From NCBI GenBank assembly GCA_022225965.2, contig JAKJXP020000074.1, positions 180,051-244,050 of the forward strand: DNA of 64,000 nucleotides. Reading direction: 5' to 3'. The notes under the pieces are model-generated. The model ran no database searches. It was not told where the DNA came from and worked only from the letters and a program-made list of their open reading frames with translations. Source of the stretch: Diatrype stigma. Its lineage: Eukaryota; Ascomycota; Sordariomycetes; Xylariales; Diatrypaceae. Position numbers and translations under genes: made by a program. This document shows positions 49,327-60,781 of the stretch, piece by piece (within the stretch, counting starts at the first letter, position 1; each line of letters opens with the position of its first letter).

Positions 49327-52036
49327 TCCGCCCCGCGCTCAACGGCACAACGAGACTCTTCGAACAGTACAGTTACAGGCAAACCGGGCAGTGGCGGGAG
49401 GCAAGCGGGCCATGGTCCAAGGCGTTTCAGCGGCAGTGGTGCGTGGGTACCCAACTCTGTACCCATCTAACATCTAACTGTCGCTGGACGGAGAGTGACC
49501 GTTACGGGGATATCAAGCCACTTGCTGCGAAGCTGCATTTATGGGAGCAGAGTAACTATGCTGGACTGGCTTCCCCTTTATCCTGGCGCTTTTCCTTTCC
49601 CAACCCCACTACTCAAATTCACGTAAGTTTCCCCCTTTAATCACTTCTAGGCGAAAGTGGGATTTCTCAGAAATCAGGTAGGGAGGAAAAGAAAAGGCAA
49701 AATGTGTTTGGAATAGAGCAACCAGGGGCGAGTGGAGAGATGATGGTAGTTCAGGTCGGGAAATGTGACATGATCGCGTCTTCCGGTTTGAGTAACGTCA
49801 GCTTGGAGGGCGCAGTCGTTTATTGAAAAACAGTAGGGTAGCACTACTGCCGGAGGTTCGGTTATTGGAGCCTCGCTCTTGCGCCTCTTCGAAAAGGCTG
49901 GACCGTTCCTGTCGGCGTGACGATAGTTTATATTAATCATAGGCGTAGAAGTATACGTTGTCCTTTCACCTATACCCAATCAAAGTTCGAAGCAACCAAG
50001 GTCAGATGCCAAAGCAGCAAGTGGGATTGGAATATAAACGGCAAAATTTCGAAACTAAAGACCTGGGGCATACGTAACAACCTACGATGATCTAGGGAAG
50101 CCGTGTGCGGCCACCGAAAATCCAAAATGGGCGGGACGAGAGAGCAGCTGGGGCCCTGAGGGGAGGCCCGGGTTAGGTCAAGAGTCAAATGATTCGATGA
50201 CGACCCAAGAATCTGGTTCTGTGGGGAAATAAGGCGCCGCGGATGTGTTTGTGGATATGCACCCAGGTATAATATACCCAGATATATACCTTGTGTGTCC
50301 GGGTTGTTTGGTACGGTACTTCGTAAGCTAGGTACTGTACCAAGAAACGTGCTGTACGGAATACCTGGTAACACCTGAGGTAGTGTTCGAGGTAGGATGA
50401 GAATGTCCTTTCGACCTATTGCCGTCGACGAAGCTAGACTCGTGGTCGGCCATGTAATCTCTCGACTACTATGACTCCAACAACTAACGGGCTGGTATGC
50501 GCCTTCGGGGAGTGAAAGAAGGCGAGAAAGAAAAAGCAAAACCCAGTTCCCATGGGATCGACTATGGTAGCAACTAAGACAGGGATTGACGAAAGACGTC
50601 CCGCAATTTGGAATTGCCGAGAGTGGTTTTGGGGATGACTTCTCGGATGTTCAATATCGTACAGTCGCTTCTTTGGGCTCCTCTGACGCTGGATTAGGGA
50701 GTCTGGTCCGTCCCAAGTTGGCACCCGAAGCGACAACGGTTGAGAAAGCAGAAACTCCGCTGATGGATGGAACATATATCGTCGGTTTGGGCTGCTAATA
50801 ATTTTGTCCGTTATGTCAGATTGGTCACATGCAGGGTACGATGGTTGTCCTCACAAGCATCGCGTCAGCCCTTATTCTAAGTGCCACACATGGAGTTACG
50901 GTGAAAAGAAACACTCTAAGACACGACTTGGGGAATACTTCGAGAAGCCCCGAGCCCGGCACTGGCAACTATCAACGTTACTCGTATAACGTTACTCGAA
51001 TGTGCGGATATTCCAACCCGCCAAAAGGTACAAGATGACAGGGTACACGATGCAGTGTGAGGCGAACGAGCAGATCCTAGCAAGTAGGTTGTGGTGAAGT
51101 GAGTAAATCTGTGAAGAGGTGGCAGCTGACTGCCTAAACGAGTTCTGAACTTGGTGAAGTTGGATGACCCGCCTATAGGACAAGGCAGGACAAGGGCAGG
51201 GAGTTTGGTCGGGGATTTCTTCCCATGCGAGAGGGGATGAGGCTTCAGATGGTTTCGTTAGGCCAAAAGGAGGCACACCCGTTAGGAGGAACGAAGAGAT
51301 CTGTTTGGCTCGGGAAAAAGGTAACGTTCTCGAAGCTTTTCAAACAATCGACTGCAATGACTAATGAGGAATCAGAAGGTGGTTAAGGTGGTGGTGGTGG
51401 TAATGGTGGTGGTATTGGGTGACATGGTGACATGGTGACATGGCCTCATCGTTGGATGGAACCCGGGTGCAACTTTCGAACCGATTGCTTCTTTTATCCT
51501 TTCCTTTCCTTTCTTTTTCTCTCTCCCACTCCTCACCCAAGGCCGCTCTTGGGCGCTCGAGAGGATATTAACCACTTTGGGGCTAAGCCGAGCAGCCAAC
51601 CAACTTGAAGGACATGTATGGATTGTGACGGCTTAATTAAGAACGGCTGTAATTCGTCGTTGGCAAGCGAATTTCTCGTCTCCTCCCCTGACTGAGACAT
51701 AGCCGGGCGTAAGACGATCTGACGGGAAGCAGGAAACAACCCCGGTTGTCAATTGGTTCATCTAGTAGTATCACTTCGCTGCACGCACGTCGCTTGGTTT
51801 CTTTTGCTACCAACTACTTGCTTGAAGATGAAGATGCTGAAGAGAGGATTTTGGCGAACCGCTAAGATGCCTACATAATAACCGTAGGTATTGTACATAC
51901 ATAGCAGGGTCCCTAGTAGGGCAAGCACATCGCCTTAGCTCTTAGCCTACAGGGGTAGGTAGTTCCCTACTATGGATAGAGGCCCTATAGATAACATACA
52001 TGTATGTTGGTAGCTACTACTAGTGTATATATAGCC
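49327..52036. other. 2.7-kb region without a supportable gene
   Basis: It holds the presumed promoter of the 691-residue protein gene and several spurious frames. A GGT/GGTGGT tract lies at about 51378-51415, followed by three TGACATGG units at about 51419-51442. Confidence 0.5.
51378..51442. repeat. GGT tract plus TGACATGG tandem repeat
   Basis: A (GGT)n-like tract followed by about three copies of a GTGACATG 9-mer. Noncoding. Confidence 0.6.
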
Positions 52037-52044
52037 CATGTTAT

Positions 52045-52570
52045 GAGACCTGCTATTGGGGCTGTCTCGATTTTACTCATGGGCTGTATCCATATTTATA
52101 CAGCTGGCTGCCGGATTGTTTTAATACGTTACCTAATTTCTCCCATTAGCGGTCATGTTGTATTACTTAACTTCTTACCTAAATTAATAGATTTTGCATG
52201 TAACAACTTGGAAATCTATAGTATCTGGCTACGAAATAATAGTTCGGACCGTCCTGCGTTTGTATAAACGCTTAAAGGGACTTTTAACGCGGCCGTACCA
52301 GTGCCCCTATGCCAGCACCCCCTATGCCAGCACCCCCTATGCCAGCATGCGCCGGTGCCGGGTCAAGCCGGAGCTGAATGCCCATAACCGGGTTGCCTTG
52401 GTATTATGTCGGTGCTATAATAATATATGTAACCTATAATATGACGATACAGTAGTAGTTTGGTAGGTAGCTGTATAAGGGGACCTTAAGTTTTTACTGC
52501 AGGTCCGACAGCTGTTAAGGTGTGGATACAGCCCATGAGTAAAATCGAGACAGCCCCAATAGCAGGTCTC
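52045..52570. mobile_element. hAT-like miniature inverted-repeat element (MITE), 526 bp
   Basis: The ends 52045-52092 and 52523-52570 are perfect 48-bp inverted repeats (outer bases GAGACCTGCTATTGGGG). Weaker similarity, including a shared ACAGCTG, continues inward. The element is flanked by an identical 8-bp CATGTTAT on each side (52037-52044 and 52571-52578), which is the target-duplication length of hAT transposons. It has no transposase frame, so it would be a nonautonomous copy moved in trans. Identical arms and duplications suggest recent insertion. The terminal bases do not match the common CAGGG hAT end, so the superfamily is inferred from duplication length only. Confidence 0.85.
52307..52351. 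repeat. 15-bp tandem repeat inside the MITE
   Basis: Three copies of a 15-bp unit CTATGCCAGCACCCC; the third diverges at its end. Confidence 0.85.
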
Positions 52571-52578
52571 CATGTTAT

Positions 52579-55328
52579 AGGCGAAACGACCGTATAACAA
52601 CGAACGGCTCGGGTAACCCCAGACTTTTCTAGGGCATCTGCGTCGTCACGTTAGCACGTTAGTTGACTACTTAGAGTTCCCCAGGTTCGGGGTCAGGCTT
52701 TGCACTCCTCTGCACCAGGTAGCTACTTAACTACAGTACCTACCCAGGCAGCCCAGGTAACAAGTGGCTCGGCTTGCCCAACAAGAAGAATGGAACTCAT
52801 GCCCCCTGGATCCGGCAGCCCCGGAAATGCTAGACCTCCCGTCTCCGCCTTCTGTCCGACCCTGCGCCGGTGTGCTGACATCCATCTACATGGCCATCCA
52901 TAGTTTACACGTGTTGGTAATAACAAGCCACGGCTTATTACCGATTTCCCACCTGTTAGAGTAGCAGGTAGTCTGATGGGAAGAACTCTAGTTCGCAGTG
53001 GCTACCGGGTGGGCATAACTTGAGCGAGTACCAACACGTAGGTACCTAGGTAAGGATTGGGTGTCCGTACAACGTTAACAGGTAGTCTAACGTGTAGCAC
53101 TTCTATCATTGGTAGGCTCGGACTCGACTACGATGCATATAACTATGTTGCAAGCTTCCGCACAGGCTTCAATATTGATGAAACCGAGGTTAGGTCTCAT
53201 AAGGAGGAAGGCTTGTTGTCAAGGCCTGCGTGGCCGGGCGGGCCATTCTTCTTGTGAAGACCCCTACGTAGTACTTTGCAGAACTCGTGACTATATTTGC
53301 CATGGTCAAGGAGATTACACCCAATCATGCAATCTCGTGTTCACACGAGCACGACATATGTGGCACAATGGACCAGTAATATGTACTGTCGGTACTGTAC
53401 TATGTATTTAGTTTTGACGATGTGCGGACGTTGAAGAACCTCGGCACGGCCCCTCGCGGGTGAAGGCTGGAATCCTTTCGAGTCAAGTGTGTGAGTTCAA
53501 GTTAGTGAGTACCTAGTCTTTCAACTCTTCATCCTCCCTTCTGCCAGTCAGTTCGGTCTTCGGAGTCATCTCATGTCACATAAGGAGGCCGGAAGACACA
53601 AGAAAGTAGGTTCGTACGGGTGTAATCTATGGCCTCTTCAGCCGCATAGCACACCGCTCCCCGCCATTTTCCGATTGTAGCCCGAGACTTGGCAGTGTTC
53701 TTCCCGATTCGAATACCGACATTCGTACGTACGTACTCCGAAGCTAGCCAGCCAGCCAGCCAGCATCCCTCCCTTCCGGTTTCCCAAATATTGGCCCACG
53801 TGAGCGAAGGCGGCACGGCAACCACAGGGACGCTCGCAATAAATTAGTAAAGGCGAAGCAGGGCATAGTAACTAGCCTACCACGCACATGATCTGCAGTG
53901 GTTCGTATGCAAGGCCGGTCGTCGTCGTCGGCTAGTTCTACTAACTTGTATGCCACTTACTCCAGAGCAGAGCGATGGCTTCTTTTAGCACCAAACAAGC
54001 CGTTCTATTATCAGGTAGGTCGCATTTGACAGCAGCCGCGAAACTTAGCGGGGTATGATCGCTCTTCATCGTAGGCTTCAGGGCCCTGTGGTAGGTGGTC
54101 TAATTGTTCTGCTCTCTTCCTATTTCCCTCACTAGCAAATGGTTGCTTGTCTCATGCTTCACGCGATGTCCGTGCTATTATATATATGTATTATTATATT
54201 TAGTGCGCGTTGTACGCATAATGTTCTTAATCTTCAGTCGGCCATGCAATGATCTGCAATGAACCAGGTGCCCCTGGACGGCCTGCTTCAAGCAAGCTAG
54301 TTTATGTTGTTATGTGTACGTCCATAGGCTTCTAGGCTGTTATACCACTACCCCGTTCATATCCACATCCTCTTGTTTTGCCGTAGGTCGTAGCTTAGCT
54401 ATACCACAGTGAAACGAAAGGTTATTATATCACTCACCATCCCCCTTCTCTTTATTCCTTCTCTTTAATGCCACCTATGTCGCTGCTGGGTTAGAAAGGG
54501 GTCATCGAGCTTTACTTACCCCAGCTCCGGAGTAGCTCAACCGAGCTCGGGCGGGCTCGGAGAACCGTTGAGCCTTGGCCAACTCCAGCGCAGCTCGGGC
54601 CGATTTGGGTCAGTTCGGACGGGGTTGAGTTAGCTTGAACCAGCCCCGGCCAGCTCGGCCTAGCTATGGCTCCCTCCTCATGGCGTAGCTCCGGTAGGCT
54701 TCGGCCAATTCCGGTGTAGTTCCGATTCGGAGGGTCGTCGAGTTTAGGTTCGCTTCGGTGCACCCCGGACCAGCTCCCGCGCAGGTCCAGCCGTAAATCA
54801 AAGACGAGGACGAACCATTGTGTTGCTCCAGGATAGACGAGCCCCTTACCCAGCGTTGTCAGTTGCAGATGTTAAAGTTTTATAGCCTTTTGGTTTTTTG
54901 CCCGGATAAGGGGGCTATTTTTATAGTGGGACATGTGCTGTAATGACTTCCATATATTTAGAACGTACTTACCTTTAGAGACCTTGTTGTTATTACCAAT
55001 TCCCCGGCAATATGCAGTGCAACCAACAACCAACAACATCTGAACCCCTAGTCAAAGGGATAGTACTAAAGCAGGAAACGACTTCTCGCATCCAACATCA
55101 CATACATACACGCACCTTTAAGCGTCAAGTAGGTTTCACACCAGCCGATTAGTATCCGTAGTACCGGTGCCCTGGAAGGCGAGAGCAAGTCTGAGACGGC
55201 CTATCCCTTGTCAGTCCCCCCATGGTAGGTATGATAATGGATGAGCCTCCTCCCTATCGTGCGCCATCCCAACACTCATCACACATCACCATCACCAGCT
55301 TGCACCACTCCTGGGGCCAATTGCCGAG
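52579..55328. other. 2.7-kb region without a supportable gene
   Basis: Only short, unconvincing frames. It contains GCCA repeats at about 53747-53764 and a long degenerate AGCTCGG-type repeat at 54520-54785. The last few hundred bases presumably hold the P450 promoter. Confidence 0.5.
54520..54785. repeat. Degenerate short-period repeat (CAGCTCGG-like)
   Basis: About 20 imperfect copies of a roughly 9-12-bp unit resembling CAGCTCGGCC or CCAGCTCGG fill 265 bp. Spacing and sequence drift throughout, so it is old or under loose constraint. Confidence 0.6.
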
Positions 55329-57120
55329 ATGCTCAAGCCGATCTTACTAGCGGTCCTCTCATCGATAGTCACCTACCTGTACAATAAGCTGCATTACAAG
55401 CGCTTCAAGCAATATGCCCAGCTGCCTCAGATGCCACCGACCTTGATGCTAGGGAACCTCAAGACTCTGGATGACCTGATCAAGCGTGGCGAGCCCGACC
55501 GCCACCCTGGTAGGTACCTTGCGCGCCTTTTCGTGATGTGCTTTCACGGCCTCTGACCTCTGGTGGCGTAGATTATGTGTTCTCCGAGATGCACGAGATT
55601 CTCGGCCGGCCCTCCCTGATGCTGGTGGATCTGCGCCCCGTCAACCGCCCCATGGTCCTGGTGAGCAGCCACGAAGTCGCGGAGCAGGTTTCGAAGGCAT
55701 CCAAGGCTTTCCCGACCAGCATACCCAAGACCGACCTCAGCTACCTCCTGCACCTGACGGGGCCAACGTCCATCTTGCTTGCCCATGGAGACAAATGGAG
55801 GGCGCTGCGCAAAAGATACAGCCCGGCTTTTGCCCCACAGCACTTGATGACATTCTTGCCATGCATCCTGGAGAAGACGTCAACCTTTGTTCGTCACCTC
55901 GAGGCCTTGGCCAAGACCGGGGAGGAATTCCCTCTGGTAACTCTCGCCATTAACTTGACCTTCGACATCATCGGAGCGGTCGTTATGGACGTGGACCTCG
56001 AGGCCCAACCTCTAGACGCCCACTCGCCCCAGGGCGAACTGGTCCGGCTCTACATCGAGCTGTTCCAGCAATACTGGGACGACAAGGCCGACATGCCTTG
56101 GTGGCTGATCCCCCGCACCCAGATGAAGCGGCGCCGCTTGGGCCAGCGGATCGACGTGCTCCTGAAAGAGATCATCCGCCGCAAACATGCCGATCAGAGC
56201 ACCCTCCCGCTTTTTGGCGGGGAGAGCGCGGCGGGAAGCCGCAGGCCATCGCGCAGCATCCTGTCCCTCAGCCTGCAAGACGCCGCGGCACCGCTCTCGC
56301 CCCGGCTCGTGGACGAGACGTGCGACCAGATCAAGACGTTCCTGCTGGCGGGCCACGACACGACCAGCATCACCCTGTCCTGGGTGTTCTACTGGCTCTC
56401 GCGCACGCCCCGCGCCCTAGCGGCCGTGCGCCGCGAGCTCGACGAGCTCTTCGGCCCCGGGTCGGCGGCGGCGGACCCGGAGGCCGTGCGGCGCCAGCTC
56501 CTGTCCCCCGGCGGCCCCGACCTCGTCCGCCGCATGACGTACGTCGCGGCGGTGGTCAAGGAGACGCTGCGGCTGCACCCGCCGGCCGCCACGGCGCGCT
56601 ACGTGCCGCCCGGGACCGGCTTCACGGTGCGGACGCCGGCCGGCGAGGACCGCTGCCTCGACGGCCTCATCATCTACAACTGCGAGGGCCTGATCCAGCG
56701 CGACCCGAGCGTCTACGGGGAGACGGCCGACGACTTCGTGCCGGAGCGCTGGCTCGGCGACGCCAGCGCCCAGGTGCCCCCCGCCGCCTGGCGACCCTTC
56801 GAGCGGGGGCCCCGCGGCTGCATCGGGCAGGAGTTCGCCATGATCGAGATCCGCATCATCATCGCGGCGGTAGCCCGCCGGTTCGACTTTAGCAAGGTCG
56901 GTCTAGGCGAGCTGGCTCTCGACGAAAAGGGGCAGCCGATTCTGGGCGAGCATGGCATTTACAAGGCCGCATCACATCTCTACAATGTAAGTTACAAGGC
57001 TTTCGCTAAGTTCACCAATGCAGCTCCAGCTAATCACCGGTCGCCTTACAGACAAGACAGGTCAACGCCAAGCCTGTAGATGGGATGAAGATGACGGTCA
57101 AGTTAGTGGCGTGTAGGTAA
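55329..57120 (+). CDS. Cytochrome P450 monooxygenase, membrane-anchored
   Basis: Exons are 55329-55509, 55572-56986 and 57052-57120, giving 554 residues. An N-terminal anchor (MLKPILLAVLSSIVTYLY) is followed by a Pro-containing linker. The I-helix oxygen-binding motif is AGHDTTS, the K-helix is KETLRLHP (ExxR), the PERF-like motif is FVPERW, and the heme loop FERGPRGCIGQEFA places the thiolate at Cys477. The short last exon adds TRQVNAKPVDGMKMTVKLVA; without this splice the frame runs to an unrelated tail. The family number and substrate cannot be read from sequence. It lies in the same accessory tract as the transporter, repeat precursor and UstYa-like genes, so it may modify their peptide. 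Confidence 0.95.
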
Positions 57121-57804
57121 TTTGTCTAGGTTGGTCGACGATACTGCACAACCCCAGATACTAAGCGCTCCTTGGCTGTGCAAAGCGCGTAGTAATGGTT
57201 ATTGCGTGAGGAAATATCGTAGGGAGATAATTAAGGGAGTACGCGAGCTGTGGCGGACTTGGTGATTTTTTAATCTGTGGTGTTTGATGAAATGGTCAAT
57301 TTCTTCGCTTAGTTAGCGATCTTCAATCATGAAATGCTTCGCAATAACTGTTTGCTATACATACCAAAACCTTTATTACAACTATTTCTAAAATGTTGGC
57401 GAATATCAGTTCAATACCTGATATTGACGCCACCACAGAGCCTGTTAATAATTTCACTTGACCATACTAAGCGAGATAAGGTCGTTTGCTGTGAAGTAAA
57501 AGGTAAATATGATACTTGAAGGTATGAGACTGCAGGATCTTGGAATGGGTACCAGGGAAAGGAGCTTAGGCGTTTATGGGACCTGGGCAAGAAATATGAT
57601 AAGCCTTCAGACCCAGACAGTCTGAACTCAAAAAGACAGGAGCTCGGGGTTTTAAATCGGGGTTTATTGTATTTAAAAATGTGACAAAGTCGATGTCTTT
57701 ATCAAGAAGCGGGATAGGGCTCGTTTGACGGTATGTCTCATTAAATATCGGAATATCCAATCCCTTTCCACCAGCAACTACTGACAATACACTCCGGAAA
57801 TGCA
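57121..57804. other. Intergenic region between convergent P450 and transporter genes
   Basis: These 684 AT-rich bp hold the two 3' ends. No gene is seen. Confidence 0.5.
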
Positions 57805-59288
57805 TCAGGCCTTGGACTCCTCGTCCCCCGACCCCTGGAATATAGCTGTATTTGAAGGATCTTGGTTTTCTCCTGAGGATATATCTTCAGAGCCCTTGGT
57901 TCGACGGTGCGTTACGACCTGCCTCCATCTGGCTGCCCAAATAAATAGTGCACTGGCAATAGTCGCTGTGCCAGCCCAGACCTGCGCCTTGGAGAAGCTT
58001 CCATTGCCGCTCTGGATCAAAGCCCCTGCTGTTGGTGGACCGGCCAGTGATGCAAACGCCAATATGGAACACACCATCCCGAACCGTGTGCCCATCTTGC
58101 TAGGGTCGGTCGTTAACGACGCAAGTCCTCCCACAAATACTGTTGGCATCCAGGGGGTCAGTCAATTCTAGGTAAGAGCACGACAGGATGGGATATGAAA
58201 ATGAGACTGAAAAGAGGAATCTACAAATTTAGGGCTACGGTTGGGAGACGGAAAAATACGAGATTCAGATACTGACTTCCCTGCGTGGCCCCCGTTGCTA
58301 ACCCGTAGAAGACGGACCATGCGTACAACCCCGCGATGGCGTGGACGGCGATCCAGGCATACAACATGATGCCCAGGAAAGTAGCCGAGACGATCAGAGT
58401 AGGCAGAGCGCCAAAATAGCGGTCGGCGGCGAACCCAAGAACGGGTCGCACGGGTATACCGACGGCGTTGATGACTACGAGCAGGTTCACGGCCGCTTCG
58501 GGGGACAGCCCGACGACCGTGGTGGCGTAGGTGTTGATGTAGAAGAAGCAGAAGTACAGGGCCCAGAAAATGAGAAACACGCCAATGGTGAACAGCAGAT
58601 ACGTCGGCTCCCGGAAGGCATGCCACTCGACCAGCGGGCCTGCCTTGCGGGGCGGCAGCCGCGGGCGGAGCAGGAGGTTGATGACAATGGCGAAGGCGAG
58701 CGCCACGTACCCCTGGACCTGCACGGCGAGGGGAAACCCAACCCTCGGCTGGAGGTGCTGCACGATCAGGGGGAATATGATGCTCCCCGTGCCGCTTCCG
58801 GAGGCGGCCATGCCCAGCGCCATGGCCTTGTTCTTCTTCCAGTACGAGCCGATGACGGCCACGGCGGGCATGTACAGGATGCCCATGCCCAGGCCGGTGC
58901 ACAGGCCCTGGGCGAGGAAGATCTGCCAGTACGTCGTGGCCAGGCTCGTCATGAAGGTGCCGAGCACGATCAGCACGGACCCGAGCAGCGCGGTGTGCTG
59001 GGCGTACCCGGCGTCGGCGGAGCGGCCGGAGAAGGTCCCGACGAAGAAGGTCAGGAAGATCTGGATCGAGCCCACCCAGGACACCTGCCACTCGGGCAGC
59101 TGCAGCGCCGTGGAGTAGTACAGCTGGTAGACGCCGAAGGAGGCGGAGTAGCCCCACGTCAGGGCGTTGATCAGATGGCCGGCGAGGATCTGGAGCCAGG
59201 CGCGGGTGCCGCCGTCGGGGGCCGGGCCCGGATCCTCCTGGATCATGGGGCGGAACAGCAGTCCTGCGATGCGGTTGTGTAACCCCAT
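57805..59288 (-). CDS. MFS transporter, monocarboxylate transporter (MCT/SLC16-like) family
   Basis: Exons are 59288-58277 and 58139-57805, giving 448 residues and about 12 membrane segments. The start PDGGTRAWLQILAGHLINAL and WGYSASFGVYQLYYS is the typical fungal MCT-like entry to helix 1. A-loop text (GRSADAGY), GLGMGILYMPAVAVIGSYWK and FGMVCSILAFASLAGPPTAG follow in order. The intron donor is a weak GTCAGT, chosen because it restores the frame as GATQGIFVGG. Fungal members often sit in secondary-metabolite clusters and may import substrates or export products. The direction of transport is unknown. The gene points toward the P450 and lies about 1.5 kb from the repeat precursor gene. Confidence 0.9.
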
Positions 59289-60781
59289 GGCTGCTCCTCA
59301 AAGTGATAGTGGCGTACGCTTCTCGGGGGGTGGCGTAGGAGGGTGAGCCAATCGATTCGTTAGATTCTTGTCCTAGCTGAGAAACGGGGCGCAGTTTGGC
59401 CGTTGAGGCTCACAATCAAAACAAGCTCTCTGCGAATGATCATACGTTGAGAATCAATAGGCGGGAAGAGCAAACGAAGAAAAAAAAGACAAAAGCTGGC
59501 GAAATTCATGGGGTTTTATGGTCTGTCTACCTTGGTATTAAGCACGGCGTGCATGAGTTGGAAAATTCGAGGTTACCTCTAAGTATCAATAATATAACTA
59601 CGGCATGTAAAGTTTTTCAATAACACTGCAACTGCAGGTGATGCCTATGTCGGACTCCTGGGATGGCCCGTGTAGACCCGTGCATTTCGTGGTCATGATA
59701 AGGCGCGGGCGGCATGTATATCTTAGCGCTGCGGAAGGGCGTGCCTATCTATATCTGGAAGGTGTGTCACCCTGTAGACAGGACATACATACATACGTAC
59801 ATGTAGGTAGCATTCGTATGCGTTACAAGGGTTTTTTTTTTTTTTTTTCAAGGTAATATAGGATCTGCGGGAGCTATCAGTGCAACGGCAGCAGTAGCAA
59901 GGAACCAGGGAAGCTTGCGATTCTATCGTGCGCTTCCTCCAGTCATATCTGAGTAAAGCTTCAGGTGAATACTCCTCGCGCAGATCAACGTGCACGCGTT
60001 GATCTGCGTCCTGGCTGCATGTGACTATGTACATAAGTATGTACATAGATATGTAGCGCTTTATACAAAAGGTACGAGGTAAACTGTGCCGCCATAGGCT
60101 GATTGCTAGCGACCGTTAGGGGTGCTACAGCCTACAGCACCCCTTGTTGCTTGACAGCGTGGGGAAACGCGGGAGGTCCCACCGCTCTTCCACTAGTGAT
60201 TAGCTGTATATACTAAAAGTAGCTAGCAACCTAGCCTGGAGATAAGCGAATCGTGCTATGGCGGGAGCCGTTGGAATGCCGGGCGACAAAAGCCGGCCCC
60301 TCTTGGCAGGCAGGTGTGTCCCCCACTTAGTTACATACACGTGCATATATTTTATCAACTTCACAGATCAATCATAAAGATTCTCACACTTAAAGTTCTG
60401 GATTAAGAACCCCAGTGAGGGTAGGCGATCTCGGGATCGCTAATAGGGGGTAGCTTATAGGAGGCAGCGTAAAGTAAAGACCGAATCATCCGTGAGACCA
60501 ATCATACCTCCGAATCCAACTGAACGTCATCCATCAATCAACATGAGAGTTCGCCCCCCTAAAAAATACTTCCCACATCCCACGTCCGACAACATCCAAC
60601 GTCCAGGTGTCGAGGGGGGGAACCACAGTTCTCTCACCAGATTCACAAGTAAGGTCCCCCTCTCGACGTGCGAAGTGCGAGCAGCCGATACCCCGAGTGT
60701 TCTCGTCGCGGGTGCATCCACTAGGCTGTCAACACCCCCTGGACGGACCCAATGCCGTTTTGGCAAAGCATCTTCAACTGC
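59289..60781. other. Intergenic region upstream of the transporter gene
   Basis: About 1.5 kb with a T19 run near 59831-59849, a 12-bp perfect inverted repeat at 59979-60008, and a TATGTACAT repeat near 60025-60055. It probably contains the transporter promoter and the precursor 3' region. No gene is seen. Confidence 0.5.
59979..60008. promoter_or_regulatory. Perfect 12-bp inverted repeat with 6-bp spacer
   Basis: CGCAGATCAACG at 59979-59990 and its exact complement at 59997-60008, separated by TGCACG. It is a possible dimeric-factor binding site or hairpin, lying 690 bp upstream of the transporter start. Confidence 0.45.

Larger units (their letters stand above)
52037..52578. repeat. 8-bp target-site duplication flanking the MITE
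   Basis: CATGTTAT occurs at 52037-52044 and again at 52571-52578, directly abutting the inverted repeat ends. Confidence 0.85.

Noticed and set aside
47328..49477. Large plus-strand frames opposite the 691-residue protein
   Set aside because: Shadow frames of trinucleotide-rich low-complexity coding DNA, without protein character.
49970..50775. Minus-strand frames of 189 and 113 codons
   Set aside because: They overlap each other in different frames, lack protein character and probably lie in noncoding DNA upstream of the 691-residue protein gene.
58168..59301. 377-codon Arg/His-rich minus-strand frame overlapping the transporter
   Set aside because: It is a frame-shifted shadow of the MFS gene; the 58277-59288 frame has the membrane helices and family motifs.
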